A stretch of 64,000 nt of DNA from Deinococcus aestuarii (lineage in GTDB: Bacteria > Deinococcota > Deinococci > Deinococcales > Deinococcaceae), in contig NZ_JAHKSN010000004.1 in assembly GCF_018863415.1 (NCBI RefSeq), positions 62,001 through 126,000 of the forward strand. Direction: 5' to 3'. Each line of letters starts with the position of its first letter. Position 1 is the stretch's first letter. Below the pieces are notes generated by a model. The model was not told the DNA's origin and made no database searches. It saw only the letters and a list, made by a program, of their open reading frames with translations. Shown here piece after piece: positions 26,388 to 40,508 of the stretch. The translations under genes and the position numbers were made by a program.

Positions 26388-26836
26388 TCAAGCGAACGCC
26401 TCAAGCGGCTGCCCCTCGCAAAAAAGCACAGGAACTCCATGCTCGGGGTCAAGCTCCGTCGCATACGTCATGCGGACGCAGCGTGGGTCCTGGCCCTCAA
26501 CTAACAGCGATTCGAGGCGAAAATCGTCGAAATACTCAGCCTCGCTCATCCGGAAGTAAGGCGCGACCCACGGAGCGGGGCGACCGTCCTCCTCCAACAG
26601 GCCGTAACGGTCCGGTCGGGTCAGCACCTCGTTTCGCACGAACGCCACAGCCAGCCGCTTCAGCTTTTCGGCATCTCTGACCGCCGTACGCATGAGGTCG
26701 AGTTGGGCAGACGACGGGATTTGACCTTCCATCCCTCGGAAGTAACCCCGAACAACACCATCCGCGGTGACGGTTTCAAAGGAGAAACTTTCAGACGACT
26801 GCCGGACGGTCCCCAGCACATCGTCGAGGAACTGCC

Positions 26837-26840
<4 letters not shown>
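26388..26840 (-). CDS. Hypothetical protein between argA and carA
   Basis: 150 aa, no recognised family. It looks like a soluble alpha/beta protein (FSFETVTADGVVRGYFRGME at the N-terminus, APYFRMSEAEYFDDFRLESL in the middle). The GTG start overlaps the argA stop (GTGA), so it is co-translated with argA. Confidence 0.6.
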
Positions 26841-27367
<527 letters not shown>

Positions 27368-27380
27368 GGGTGACCCCCGG

Positions 27381-27455
27381 GTGTGGGCTGTGGGCCGTGG
27401 GTTGTGGGAACGGCTTGCCCTACGACCCACAACCTACGTCCCACCCCCCCCCCTA
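27381..27455. repeat. GTGGG-word inverted-repeat tract upstream of argA
   Basis: Variants of TGGGCTGTGGGCCGTGGG and GTTGTGGG are followed by complementary variants (CCCACAACCTACGTCCCA). The tract fills the gap between argA and the upstream GNAT gene and touches that gene's stop codon. It could form a long imperfect hairpin in the polycistronic mRNA. Confidence 0.65.
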
Positions 27456-27923
27456 CGCCTTGCTCGCCGCCCGGTCCAGCGGCCGCATCCAGGTCGTGCC
27501 GCCGGGGCGCTCGCTGCGGGCGCGGTAGGCGCGAATCTGGGGCGCGTTCGGCAACTCGCCCATCACCACGGCGAGGGGCACTTGCTGGAAGCCGAAGGAG
27601 GCCCAGTCGCCCCCCTTGCTGAACATGTAGATCGCCCGGTCGCCCCGGCCCTGGGCGTACTGCACGGCGCCCATCACCAGTCGGCGGCCCAGCCCGCTGC
27701 CCCGCGCACTCGGCAAGACTGCCGCGCCCCGCAGCAGCGAGGCCCCGTCCCCGTGTTCCAGGCCGATGGCGCCCACGGGCTGAGCGCCGCGCGTGGCGAT
27801 CCAGTAGGTCGTGCCCTCGGCGAGGGCCGCTTCCGTCTCCAGCCCGGCCTCCTGCATCACGCGGGTGACGGTCTCCTTGTCCTCGGGGCCAGCGAGCCGA
27901 ATCTGCACATTCTGGTCGGTCAT
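27453..27923 (-). CDS. GNAT family N-acetyltransferase
   Basis: 156 aa. The acetyl-CoA motif is RGAAVLPSARGSGLGRRLV (about residues 71-89), followed by a YMFSKGGDWASFGFQ segment. It is a close paralogue of the next gene upstream (28028-28534), sharing TYWIA..G.P.G.IGLEHG and SLxR.A.VLP.AR. The substrate is unknown. GGAGGAAG precedes the ATG. Confidence 0.85.
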   Translation of the reverse strand: MTDQNVQIRLAGPEDKETVTRVMQEAGLETEAALAEGTTYWIATRGAQPVGAIGLEHGDGASLLRGAAVLPSARGSGLGRRLVMGAVQYAQGRGDRAIYMFSKGGDWASFGFQQVPLAVVMGELPNAPQIRAYRARSERPGGTTWMRPLDRAASKA

Positions 27924-28027
27924 GGGAACTTCCTCCGTGGGGGGTGTCCTCCCGGAAACCCACGCGGGCGTCCGGAAGGGCGGAATTGTGCGTGGGGGAA
28001 GCATAGCGCAGGTCGGTCACCATGACT

Positions 28028-28530
28028 TCAGGCTCCCTCCGGCCAGGAAGGCACGCCCAGGGTCCGCATCCAGCCCACCTCGTCTTTCAGCCACCCCCGG
28101 CCCTCGCCGCTGATCACCTGCGGCGTGTCCGGCAGGGCGGCGGCCACCGTCTCGGGCGGCACCCGCGTGAAGCCGAACTGCTCCCAGAAAGGTCCCGCGT
28201 CGCTGGAAAAGAGATATACCGCCCGGTCGCCGCGCAGGGTCGCCTGGGTCAGCGCGCTCGTCGCCAGGGCCCGCCCGAGTCCCTGCCGCCGCGCGTGGGG
28301 CAGCACGGTCGCCGAGCGGATCAGACTTGCCCCCTCCCCGTGCTCCAGACCGATGCACCCGGCGGGCCGCCCGTCGAGGTCGGCGATCCAGTACGTCGAG
28401 CCCTCAAACGTCGCCGTGATCGCGCCGCGCTCGTGGCTCAGGCCCACCGCCAGGATCAGGTCACGCAGGGTGTCGAGGTCGGTTGCCGTCGTGGCCTGGC
28501 GGAGCTTGACGTGGGTGCCTTGGTCCAGGG

Positions 28531-28534
<4 letters not shown>
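28028..28534 (-). CDS. GNAT family N-acetyltransferase (paralogue)
   Basis: 168 aa. RSATVLPHARRQGLGRALA is the acetyl-CoA loop; YLFSSDAGPFWEQFGFTRVP follows. Related to the neighbouring GNAT at 27453-27923, so a tandem duplication is likely. Its ATG overlaps the stop of the HIT gene (ATGA). Position after argH suggests an amino-acid related substrate, but this is inference. Confidence 0.85.
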
Positions 28535-29012
<478 letters not shown>

Positions 29013-29016
<4 letters not shown>

Positions 29017-30422
29017 CCCAGCGCCGCCTTCGCCGCCTCGACGGCTTCTCGCACCCGTTCGGGCGCCGTGCCGCCGTAGCTCTGCCGGCCCCGCACGCTC
29101 TCCTCCACGGTCAGGCGACGGGCGACTTCCGCGCTCAGCAGGGGGTGGGCCGCCCGCAGCTCGGCGTCGGTGAGGTCCCACAGTGGCCGACCCGAGCGGC
29201 TGGCGAGGCCCACCAGCCCGCCCACGACCTCGTGCGCCTCGCGGAAGGGGACGCCCTGGCGGGCCAGGAAGTCCGCCACGTCCGTCGCGGTCGAGAAGCC
29301 GCGCGCCGCCGCCTTCTTTGTCACGTCCGGGTGCCAGACGCTCTTGGGCAGCATGTCGGCGTACAGGCGCAAGATGATGCTGAGGGTGTCGTAGGAGTCG
29401 AACACGCCCTCCTTGTCCTCCTGAAGGTCCTTGTTGTAGGCGAGCGGCGTGCCCTTCACCACCGTCAGCAGGCCCATCAGGTTCCCGAAGACGCGGCCCG
29501 CCTTGCCCCGCGCGAGTTCGGAGACGTCGGGGTTCTTCTTCTGCGGCATGATCGAGGAGCCGGTCGTGTGCGAGTCGGGCAGGGTCAGAAAGCCGAACTC
29601 GAAGGTCGAGGAGAGGATGAGTTCTTCCGACAGGCGCGAGAGGTGCGCGGCGAGGATCGCGCAGGCCGACAGGAATTCGAGCGCGAAGTCCCGGCTCCCC
29701 ACCCCGTCGAGGGAGTTGGCGGTCGGGCGGGCGAAGCCGAGGGCGGCGGCGGTCGCGTGGCGGTCGATGGGCCAGGGCGTTCCAGCGAGTGCGGATGAAC
29801 CCAGCGGCGACTCGTCCATCCGCTCGGCGGCGTCGCGGAAACGGCCCTCGTCGCGCTCCAGCATAGCGGCGTAGGCCATGAACCAGTGAGAGAGGAGGAT
29901 GGGCTGGGCGACTTGAAGGTGGGTGTAGCCGGGGAGGATGACCGGCTCTCCCCCATCCGAGGTGAGATGCTTCTCGGCCTCCGCCACCATGACGGCCCGC
30001 AGCGCCCGCGTCTTCCCCGCCAGATCGAGCGCCGCCTCCTTCGTAAAGAGCCGGAAGTCCACCGCCACCTGATCGTTGCGGCTTCTCGCCGTGTGGAGCT
30101 TGCCCGCCACCGGCCCGATCCGGTCACGCAGCGCGGCCTCGACGTTCATGTGCACGTCCTCGCGGTCGAGCCTCCACTCGAAGGCCCCGGCGCGGATATC
30201 GGTGAGCACATCGCTCAGCCCGTCACCTATCTGCGTCACCTCGTCTGGGGTCAGGATGCCGACCTGCCCGAGCATCGCCACGTGCGCGAGCGAGCCGCGG
30301 ATGTCCTGCTCGGCGAGGCGCTGGTCGAAGGGCACGGAGGCGTTGAAGAGTTCCACCAGGCCGTCGGTGGCTTCGGCAAAGCGTCCGCCCCAGAGTTTTT
30401 TGTCTTGCGTGGATTGGGTCAT
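29013..30422 (-). CDS. argH: Argininosuccinate lyase
   Basis: 469 aa. It splits argininosuccinate into arginine and fumarate. The family signature GSSIMPQKKNPDVSELARG is present, with KLWGGRFAE at the N-terminus and TARSRNDQVAVDFRLF. Normal length. AAGGAACTC precedes the ATG. A small CAGC-word tract lies between it and the upstream GNAT. Confidence 0.96.
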
Positions 30423-30444
30423 GTGTGGAGTTCCTTGGGAGCGG

Positions 30445-30939
30445 TCAGCTTTCAGCCTGCCCCAGCTCTGGCACCGCTCCGCTGACGGCTTTCACCAGCA
30501 CCACCGGCGGCGGGCTGTGCGGGTTCGCGTGCGCGTACACCGCCCCCGCGTCCACCCGGTAGCCCAGGCGCTCGTAGAAGGGGAGGACGGCGAGGTTGTA
30601 CCGGCTGACGGCGAGGAGGACGCGGGCATACCCGCCCCGCGCGGCCACCTCCTCCACCGCGCGCACGAGGGCGGCGCCGATGCCCTGACCGCGCCTCTCG
30701 GGAAGGGTGGCGAGTTTGTTGAGGGTCAGGGTCTCCCGCCCGTCGGGCCGCCAGCCGACACAACCGACGGCCTCTTCCCCGAGGAAGGCGAGGAAGCCGC
30801 CCCCCTGCCCCAGGCTCCAGCGCACGTCGTCCACGGTGGTGCGGCTCCAACTGGAGCGCGGGTCCATGCCCGCCGCCATCATCACGGGGTGGAAGACGGG
30901 GGCGTCGGCGGGGCGGGCGGGGCGGAGGGTCAAGGTCAC
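30445..30939 (-). CDS. GNAT family N-acetyltransferase
   Basis: 164 aa. The canonical motif LNKLATLPERRGQGIGAALV and the C-terminal RYNLAVLPFYERLGYR mark it as GNAT. The GTG start overlaps the upstream gene's stop (GTGA). The last residues (AES and the stop) are encoded by the repeat word GCTGAAAGCTGA, so the repeat supplies the stop codon. Confidence 0.85.
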   Translation of the reverse strand: MTLTLRPARPADAPVFHPVMMAAGMDPRSSWSRTTVDDVRWSLGQGGGFLAFLGEEAVGCVGWRPDGRETLTLNKLATLPERRGQGIGAALVRAVEEVAARGGYARVLLAVSRYNLAVLPFYERLGYRVDAGAVYAHANPHSPPPVVLVKAVSGAVPELGQAES

Positions 30940-31415
30940 GGTGTTTCCCCAAGCGTCAGCCGCATCTCGTTCGTGGGGGTGAAGCCCAGCCGGTCGTAAA
31001 CGGGTCGCCCGGCCTCGGAGGCGTGCAGCGAGACCGTTTCCACCCCGCGCCGGGCACATTCGGCCAGGAGCTGTTGCAGCATCCGGCGGGCCAGCCCCTG
31101 CCCACGGGCGAACGGCCGCACGTACACGTTCAGGAGGTAGGCGCGCGTCACCGGCAGGCTGCGGGGACTGAGTGGGAGGCTCTGCCAGATCACGCCCGCG
31201 CCCCCCACGACCTGCCCGCCCTGTTCGGCCAGCACGCCGCTGAAGGAGCCGTCCGCGAGCGCCGCCCGGAACCAGCCCAGGCTCGCGGCGTGGGCCTGGG
31301 CCACCCGCTCGGCACCGGACCCCATGTCGAGAAACATCGCGTCCCGCTGTGCCTGGATGGTCTCTGCGTCGGCGGGGAGGGCGGGTCGGAATGTGGTGCC
31401 TGTGGGTGAGTTCAT
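30936..31415 (-). CDS. GNAT family N-acetyltransferase
   Basis: 159 aa. LLNVYVRPFARGQGLARRML is the acetyl-CoA site and GRPVYDRLGFTPTNEM the C-terminal strand. The ATG follows one base after the DinB stop; a GTG one codon earlier overlaps that stop. Substrate unknown. Fourth GNAT, besides argA, in the run from argG to carA. Confidence 0.85.
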   Translation of the reverse strand: MNSPTGTTFRPALPADAETIQAQRDAMFLDMGSGAERVAQAHAASLGWFRAALADGSFSGVLAEQGGQVVGGAGVIWQSLPLSPRSLPVTRAYLLNVYVRPFARGQGLARRMLQQLLAECARRGVETVSLHASEAGRPVYDRLGFTPTNEMRLTLGETP

Positions 31416-31861
31416 CACGCACCCACCCGCTCCCGAATCTGCGCGAGATGGTGGTGAAGGTGCCGGTCGTAGTGCTCCAGCAGTTCCGCCAGCGTCATGG
31501 GTTGCCCGCCGTTCAGCCGCCCGACCGTAGCGCAGGCCGAGTGCAACCGATCAGCGGGCAGAAGCGAGGCGAAGCGGGCCAAGTGGAGGTTGTAGGCGTG
31601 CCAGAGACTCAGAATTTCGGCCCAGGGGCAGCCCTGCCAGTCCTGCGCGAGGTCCCAGGCGTCCTGGTCCCATAGCGGGAACACGGGGGCGTCTTCCGTC
31701 ACCATGCGAGCCCAGCGCGCGTGGTTGTTGCAGGCGGAGTCCACCAGATGCCCGAGCACCTGCTTAGGGCTCCAGACGCCGGGGGCAGGCACACGGCTCA
31801 CCGTCTCCTCGCCCAGGGTCCCGAGCCAGTCATAAATGGCCCCGATCTCCTCCCGCCTCAT
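31415..31861 (-). CDS. DinB-like four-helix protein
   Basis: 148 aa. WSPKQVLGHLVDSACNNHAR and LLEHYDRHLHHHLAQI carry the three spaced histidines of the DinB/YfiT metal-binding four-helix bundle. Relatives include thiol-dependent transferases and proteins of unknown function. It starts 3 nt after argG ends, so it is in that operon. Deinococcus species have many such paralogues. Confidence 0.82.
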   Translation of the reverse strand: MRREEIGAIYDWLGTLGEETVSRVPAPGVWSPKQVLGHLVDSACNNHARWARMVTEDAPVFPLWDQDAWDLAQDWQGCPWAEILSLWHAYNLHLARFASLLPADRLHSACATVGRLNGGQPMTLAELLEHYDRHLHHHLAQIRERVGA

Positions 31862-31864
31862 GCC

Positions 31865-33091
<1,227 letters not shown>

Positions 33092-33224
33092 GGTTCAATC
33101 TTCTCCCAGAAGGGCGAGGGGGCGGCTGAGAAGGCAGCACAAGTCCCCCGGCGTGACACACCCGGCCTCTTTCCGCGAAGGGAGCAGGCCGGGGCGTCAG
33201 CGTCGGGGGGAGAGGGTCTGCATG

Positions 33225-33262
33225 GCTGTATGGATATACGCCGGAGCGTATCTCTATGCAGC
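33225..33262. promoter_or_regulatory. Tandem ARG-box-like operator upstream of argG
   Basis: Two 18-bp imperfect palindromes (33225-33242 and 33245-33262) are separated by 2 bp, the arrangement used by ArgR/AhrC. Each matches 7 of the 10 conserved positions of the TGAAT-N4-ATTCA ARG box (cores TGTATGGATATACG and CGTATCTCTATGCA). Together they also form a 34-bp inverted repeat. Confidence 0.5.
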
Positions 33263-33327
33263 GAGGGTAGCAGCCGGGATGGGGGGGGTCAAGGCCGGGT
33301 CTGGACAGGCGGGACGGGGCGGCCCGA

Positions 33328-33365
33328 CAAAAACCGCCCCATGACCGCAAGGGGCCGGGGGCGGT
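33328..33365 (-). terminator. Intrinsic terminator of the outer-membrane-like gene
   Basis: On the minus strand ACCGCCCC pairs with GGGGCGGT across a 17-nt loop, followed by TTTTG. Confidence 0.65.
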
Positions 33366-33379
33366 GTGGGGAGGAGGGC

Positions 33380-33850
33380 TCAGCGGAAGGTGTAGTTGAG
33401 ACCGAGGCGGGCGCTGTAGCCGAGACCGAGGTCGAGTCCACCATCCGCGAGACCGAGGTAAGGGCCGACCGAACCTTCCACAAAGACGCTGATGGGCGTG
33501 GTGATCTGGTACTCCAGGCCGAGCAGGCCGTGGGGGTAGACGTACAACTGATTGTTGCTGCCCAACGAGATGTCCGCGCCCAGGCCGAGACCATAGTAGG
33601 GGTTGAAGCCCGCCAGCGCCTGACCACCCGGAAACTGGCCCAGGTAGGCCACGTCGCCGCCCAGGCCCAGCGAGCCGCCCCGGAAGAGGTTCACGGCGTT
33701 CAGGTTCAAGCTGTACCGCACGCTGGAATTCACGGTGAGGTCGTTGCGGTAGTACACCCCGGAGCTGGTCCCCAGGAACCCACCCACCGAATCAGCGGCG
33801 GCGGTCGAGACGGCGGAGAGAGCCAGAAGTCCGAGCAGCGCCTTTTTCAT
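33380..33850 (-). CDS. Secreted beta-barrel-like outer envelope protein
   Basis: 156 aa. MKKALLGLLALSAVSTAAA is a signal peptide. The rest is alternating strands rich in Gly, Tyr and Leu (FNPYYGLGLGADISLG, LGYSARLGLNYTFR) with an aromatic near the C-terminus, as in small outer-membrane barrels. The family is not identified. A TACGCT box lies 6 nt before the ATG and there is no ribosome-binding site. Confidence 0.7.
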   Translation of the reverse strand: MKKALLGLLALSAVSTAAADSVGGFLGTSSGVYYRNDLTVNSSVRYSLNLNAVNLFRGGSLGLGGDVAYLGQFPGGQALAGFNPYYGLGLGADISLGSNNQLYVYPHGLLGLEYQITTPISVFVEGSVGPYLGLADGGLDLGLGYSARLGLNYTFR

Positions 33851-33856
33851 GCAAAA

Positions 33857-33862
33857 AGCGTA
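33857..33862 (-). promoter_or_regulatory. Leaderless-type -10 box (TACGCT)
   Basis: Six nt before the ATG at 33850 on the minus strand. Confidence 0.5.
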
Positions 33863-33903
33863 CGCCATCCCCCAGGGCCCATGTTCCTGCCTAAACGAAC
33901 CAT

Positions 33904-35031
33904 CTAGGCCCCGACCCGCGCCGCCCGCTCCAGCCGCTCCAGCGCCCGCCCCAGTTCCTCACGCGACTTGCAGAAGGCGAGCCGGAACAGCCCCTCCGGC
34001 GCCGGGTGAGCCACGTAGAAGGCGTCTCCGGGAATCACGGCGACCCCTGCCTCCTCCACCAGCGCCTCGGCGGTCCAGCCCGGATGGCGTGCGTTCAGGA
34101 AATAGGTGCCGCTCGGCTCGAACACGGTGGCCCCCACGCTCCGCAGCCCCCCCGCGAGCAACCCCACGCGCTCCCCGTACTCGGCGCGCAGAGCCTCGTA
34201 GAAGCCCTCCCGCCGGGCGACGGGCAGGGCCGCGGCGACCGCCACCTGAAAGGGCGTGGGCGCGCAGAAAGACCCCACCTGCCGGATCGCGGCGATGTTG
34301 GGCGCCAGCCCCGGCGGGCAGGCGATCCACCCGACCCGCCACCCGGTCGCCTCCAGCCGCTTGCCCGCACTCCCCACCGTGAAGGTGCGTTCGGGGGCGA
34401 GGTCGCGCAGGGAGGTGGGCCGCTCCCCGAAGTACAGCTCGTCGTACACCTCGTCGCTGACGATCCACAGGTCGTGCTGACGGGCGAGGGCGACGAGGGC
34501 CTCCAGCTCGGCGCGGGTGAACACGGTGCCCGTCGGGTTGTAGGGACTGTTGAGGAGCAGGGCCCGGGTACGCGGGGTGATGGCCGAGCGCACCGCTTCC
34601 AGGTCGAGCGTCCAGCCTTCCGAATCGGTCAGCCGCATGGGCACGGTGACGGGCGTGGCCCCGGCCAGCCGCGCCTGGGGCACGTACACGTCGAACACGG
34701 GTTCGAGCATCAGCACCTCGTCGCCGGGGCCGTACAGGGCGAGCGCGAGGACGCCCAGCGCCTCGGTCGCCCCGGAGGTCACCACCACGTCCGCTCCGTC
34801 CACCCCCAGGTCCGCGCCGATGGCATCCCGGAGCGCGGGCAGCCCCGCCGGGGGCGCGTACTGGTCCGCGGTGCCGACCGCCCGCCGAGCCGCGTCCAGC
34901 AAGAAGGCGGGCGGCGGGTCGGAGGGAAAGCCCTGCCCCAGGTTGACGGCCCCGTGCCTGAGCGCGAGGCGGCTCATGTGAGCGAACACGCTCTCCTGGG
35001 ACGACCGGGCACGCGGCAGGAGTTCAGGCAT
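33904..35031 (-). CDS. PLP-dependent aminotransferase, class I/II
   Basis: 375 aa. NLGQGFPSDPPP at the N-terminus and SAGKRLEATGWRVGW with the PLP-binding Lys place it near kynurenine/methionine/glutamine aminotransferases. LLNSPYNPTGTVFTRAEL and IVSDEVYDELYF are conserved PLP contacts. The exact substrate cannot be decided. I use the ATG giving MPELLPRARSSQ; longer in-frame sequence upstream is low-complexity and runs into the divergent promoter. Confidence 0.87.
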   Translation of the reverse strand: MPELLPRARSSQESVFAHMSRLALRHGAVNLGQGFPSDPPPAFLLDAARRAVGTADQYAPPAGLPALRDAIGADLGVDGADVVVTSGATEALGVLALALYGPGDEVLMLEPVFDVYVPQARLAGATPVTVPMRLTDSEGWTLDLEAVRSAITPRTRALLLNSPYNPTGTVFTRAELEALVALARQHDLWIVSDEVYDELYFGERPTSLRDLAPERTFTVGSAGKRLEATGWRVGWIACPPGLAPNIAAIRQVGSFCAPTPFQVAVAAALPVARREGFYEALRAEYGERVGLLAGGLRSVGATVFEPSGTYFLNARHPGWTAEALVEEAGVAVIPGDAFYVAHPAPEGLFRLAFCKSREELGRALERLERAARVGA

Positions 35032-35201
35032 GGGGGCAGTCTGGGCGCTCACGGACGGGAGCGTGGGCCGTGGGTCAGACAGGGAAGCTCTCGGCCCGTC
35101 GCCCAGTGGGACCGCCCGCCCGCCGGGCCCGCCCACGGGACGAAGAGCCGGCATGGGGACAGCGCTGCCGGAATCCCCCTTCACTCCACAGGCCACCCGC
35201 C

Positions 35202-35207
35202 TATCCT
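35202..35207 (+). promoter_or_regulatory. Leaderless-type -10 box (TATCCT) for the LysE gene
   Basis: Six nt before the GTG start at 35214. Confidence 0.5.
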
Positions 35208-35213
35208 CTCCCC

Positions 35214-35828
35214 GTGCCCCCCTTCCTGCGCGGCCTGACGCTGGGCCTCTCGCTGATTGTCGCCATCGGGCCGCAGAACGCCTTCGTGCTGAGGCAGGGG
35301 TTGACGCGGCGGTACGGCTTGCTGGCGGCGCTGGTGTGCTCGCTGGCGGATACGGTGCTGATCGCCTTCGGGGTCCTCGGCGTCGGGGCACTCCTCGCGC
35401 GGTCTCCGGCGCTCGTCACCCTCGGGACGCTGGCGGGTGCCGCCTTTCTGCTCTGGTACGGGGGACGCTCCTTCCGGTCGGCCCGCCATCCAGGGACGCT
35501 CCAGACCGAGGGGCAGGCCGCTCAGACACCGGCCACTGTGATCGCCACCGCTGCGGCCTTCAGCCTCCTCAACCTGCACGCGATCCTTGACACCGTGGTC
35601 CTGATCGGTGGGGCGAGCGCGGGGCTGAACAGCACAGGCCGCACCGCCTTCCTCCTCGGCACGGTCCTCGCCTCATGGACATGGTTTTTCGCCCTTGCCC
35701 TGCTCGCGGGCCGCCTCGCGCCGCTGATGCGCTCGCCCCGGGCGTGGCAGGTGCTGGACGTGCTGATCGGGGTGGTGATGTGGGCGATTGCGGGGGGGTT
35801 GGTGGGAAGCATGGTTTCAGGAGGTTGA
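35214..35828 (+). CDS. LysE family amino-acid exporter
   Basis: 204 aa with six hydrophobic segments. LGLSLIVAIGPQNAFVLRQG near the N-terminus and AFSLLNLHAILDTVVLIG are typical of LysE/ArgO, which export lysine or arginine. Given the arginine genes nearby, arginine is an attractive substrate, but this is inference. The start is a GTG with a leaderless-type box; the last 12 bases overlap the convergent PIN gene. Confidence 0.87.
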   Translation: MPPFLRGLTLGLSLIVAIGPQNAFVLRQGLTRRYGLLAALVCSLADTVLIAFGVLGVGALLARSPALVTLGTLAGAAFLLWYGGRSFRSARHPGTLQTEGQAAQTPATVIATAAAFSLLNLHAILDTVVLIGGASAGLNSTGRTAFLLGTVLASWTWFFALALLAGRLAPLMRSPRAWQVLDVLIGVVMWAIAGGLVGSMVSGG

Positions 35829-36263
35829 GGCGGCCAGGTCGTCGAGGTGGGCGTACAGAACATACGTGCGCCACACGGGCAGACCACAGCCGAAGAAATC
35901 CTGATCCTCCGTCCATACGTCCGCGTTCAGGGCGAGCGCGAGGGCGACGGTGGGCCAGTCGTCGGGGTCTTGGGGGATGCGAAGGAGGGCCTGGGGCTCG
36001 AAGGCCTCGTATTGAATGGGGCGGACGACGGTGACGTTGCTCTCGTAAGCGTAGATCGCCTCTTCGCGCAGGGCTTGAAGGGCGCCGTCGGAAAGGTTTG
36101 AATGGCCCGATAAATGGGTCAGGCGGCGGCTCAGTTCGTACCTGAACTCGTCGTCTACCCGCGCCGTCACAAAGAGGTCGAACGCAGGTGAAGCGAGACG
36201 CGGACGCCCCCGCGAGCGCAAACATTCGCTCACGAGCACATTCGTGTCTGTGACGAGCAGCAT
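35817..36263 (-). CDS. PIN-domain protein, probable toxin
   Basis: 148 aa. LLVTDTNVLVSECLRSRG supplies the first PIN acidic residue; FRYELSRRL, and PDDWPTVALALALNADVWTE then DQDFFG supply the others, the pattern of PIN ribonucleases. It overlaps the preceding antitoxin gene by one base (ATGA), as in type II toxin-antitoxin pairs. It converges on the LysE gene. Confidence 0.82.
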   Translation of the reverse strand: MLLVTDTNVLVSECLRSRGRPRLASPAFDLFVTARVDDEFRYELSRRLTHLSGHSNLSDGALQALREEAIYAYESNVTVVRPIQYEAFEPQALLRIPQDPDDWPTVALALALNADVWTEDQDFFGCGLPVWRTYVLYAHLDDLAASTS

Positions 36264-36511
36264 CAGTGGGGGGCTTCGAGGAGGATGTTTTCAAGTTCCT
36301 CTACAGTGAGGCCCGCCTCACGCGCCGTCCGCTCTACTGCCGCGTCCAGACGTGCCATAGCTTCACGCCGCTTCTCAGGGTCCTTGCGAACGACCGGCGT
36401 GTAGAAACCGATGGGTTTTCCATGCCGCTCAATGACCAACGGCTCCCCACGCGCCAGAAGCTGCGTCGCCTTGTCCTTGAACTCCTTGATCCCCACCCGC
36501 TTGACGGCCAT
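36263..36511 (-). CDS. Phd/YefM-type antitoxin
   Basis: 82 aa. KRVGIKEFKDKATQLLARGE and PLVIERHGKPIGFYTPV match the N-terminal DNA-binding fold of Phd/YefM antitoxins; the C-terminal helix (EKRREAMARLDAAVERTARE) would wrap the toxin. Overlaps the PIN gene (ATGA). A TA-operon palindrome is not obvious upstream. Confidence 0.8.
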   Translation of the reverse strand: MAVKRVGIKEFKDKATQLLARGEPLVIERHGKPIGFYTPVVRKDPEKRREAMARLDAAVERTAREAGLTVEELENILLEAPH

Positions 36512-36550
36512 ACCGGACCTCCTGGGAAGTGGACACTAGTATAGCCAGAA

Positions 36551-36775
36551 TTAGGAGGGCCGTTGGCGCAAGCCGTCAACGTACCGCGCCGCCCACACCA
36601 GCACCGCGTCAACGTCCTCCCGCTCCAAATCCGGGTAGTCCACCAGAATCTCGTCCACGCCCACCCCCGCCCCCAGCAACTCCAGCACGTCGCTCACCCG
36701 AATCCGCATCCCGCGAATGCAGGGGCGCCCGCCGCACTGGGAGGGGTTGATGGTGATGCGGTCGAGAAGGGTCAT
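36551..36775 (-). CDS. DUF433 protein
   Basis: 74 aa. ITINPSQCGGRPCIRGMRIR followed by VSDVLELLGAGVGVDEIL is the DUF433 fold, a winged-helix-like domain often acting as antitoxin to a DUF5615 PIN-like toxin. No DUF5615 gene follows; instead a Phd antitoxin starts 39 nt downstream. It may be an orphan, or a remnant whose toxin was replaced. Confidence 0.78.
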   Translation of the reverse strand: MTLLDRITINPSQCGGRPCIRGMRIRVSDVLELLGAGVGVDEILVDYPDLEREDVDAVLVWAARYVDGLRQRPS

Positions 36776-36879
36776 ACCTGCCGTTTAACCGATCTACAAC
36801 GGTCCAGCTAGGGCGAAAGCGGGGCGTAGGCTGAACTGCTCAGGCAATTTCTCTTGCAAAGCTGCATTATGGGAGCAGT

Positions 36880-37359
36880 ATGGATGCAAACGTATTTCTC
36901 GCGGATATTCAGGAGTGGACAGATACAGATTTAGTCTTCTCCAGTATCAAGAACCAAGAAGCAAGGGGCAATCTCTGCTGTATCTCGATAAGCTATGACT
37001 TGGCACAACAAATTTCTACTTCCGCACTCGCTGGCACTTTGTCCATTATCCGAGACAGTTGGCAAAAGCGACTGGCTGAGTATGGCAAGAGCACAGGGAA
37101 CTTTTACGCCTACCTTGACGAGCAGGCCTCTCAACTTCGGTTCAGCTTAATTTCCGGTGTCGAGAGTTCATTGCCCTTTGGATGTCCGGTTGACGATTCA
37201 GCTACCCTAGAAGAAATCGTGGCGAACTTTCTGAACTGGCCGTATCTGGAAGGAATTCCATTTTCAGAGTTGCGCGAAGCTCACGAGGACGCTGGGCGAG
37301 AGGAGGCACTTCCAATGGTGCGCGTCTACAGAGCGGTCCTGGAGGCCCCACTCAACTGA
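36880..37359 (+). CDS. Hypothetical protein upstream of carB
   Basis: 159 aa, less GC-rich than carB and with acidic composition. No recognised family, signal peptide or membrane segment. An immunity-like or small cytosolic protein is possible. GGGAG precedes the ATG. carB begins 66 nt downstream, so it could share its transcript. Confidence 0.6.
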   Translation: MDANVFLADIQEWTDTDLVFSSIKNQEARGNLCCISISYDLAQQISTSALAGTLSIIRDSWQKRLAEYGKSTGNFYAYLDEQASQLRFSLISGVESSLPFGCPVDDSATLEEIVANFLNWPYLEGIPFSELREAHEDAGREEALPMVRVYRAVLEAPLN

Positions 37360-37425
37360 GCGTGCATACTCATACACACCACTCAGCCCCCTCCTCCCCT
37401 CCCCGTGCCATACTCCCTTTCTGGA

Positions 37426-40500
<3,075 letters not shown>

Positions 40501-40508
40501 GCTGAGGG

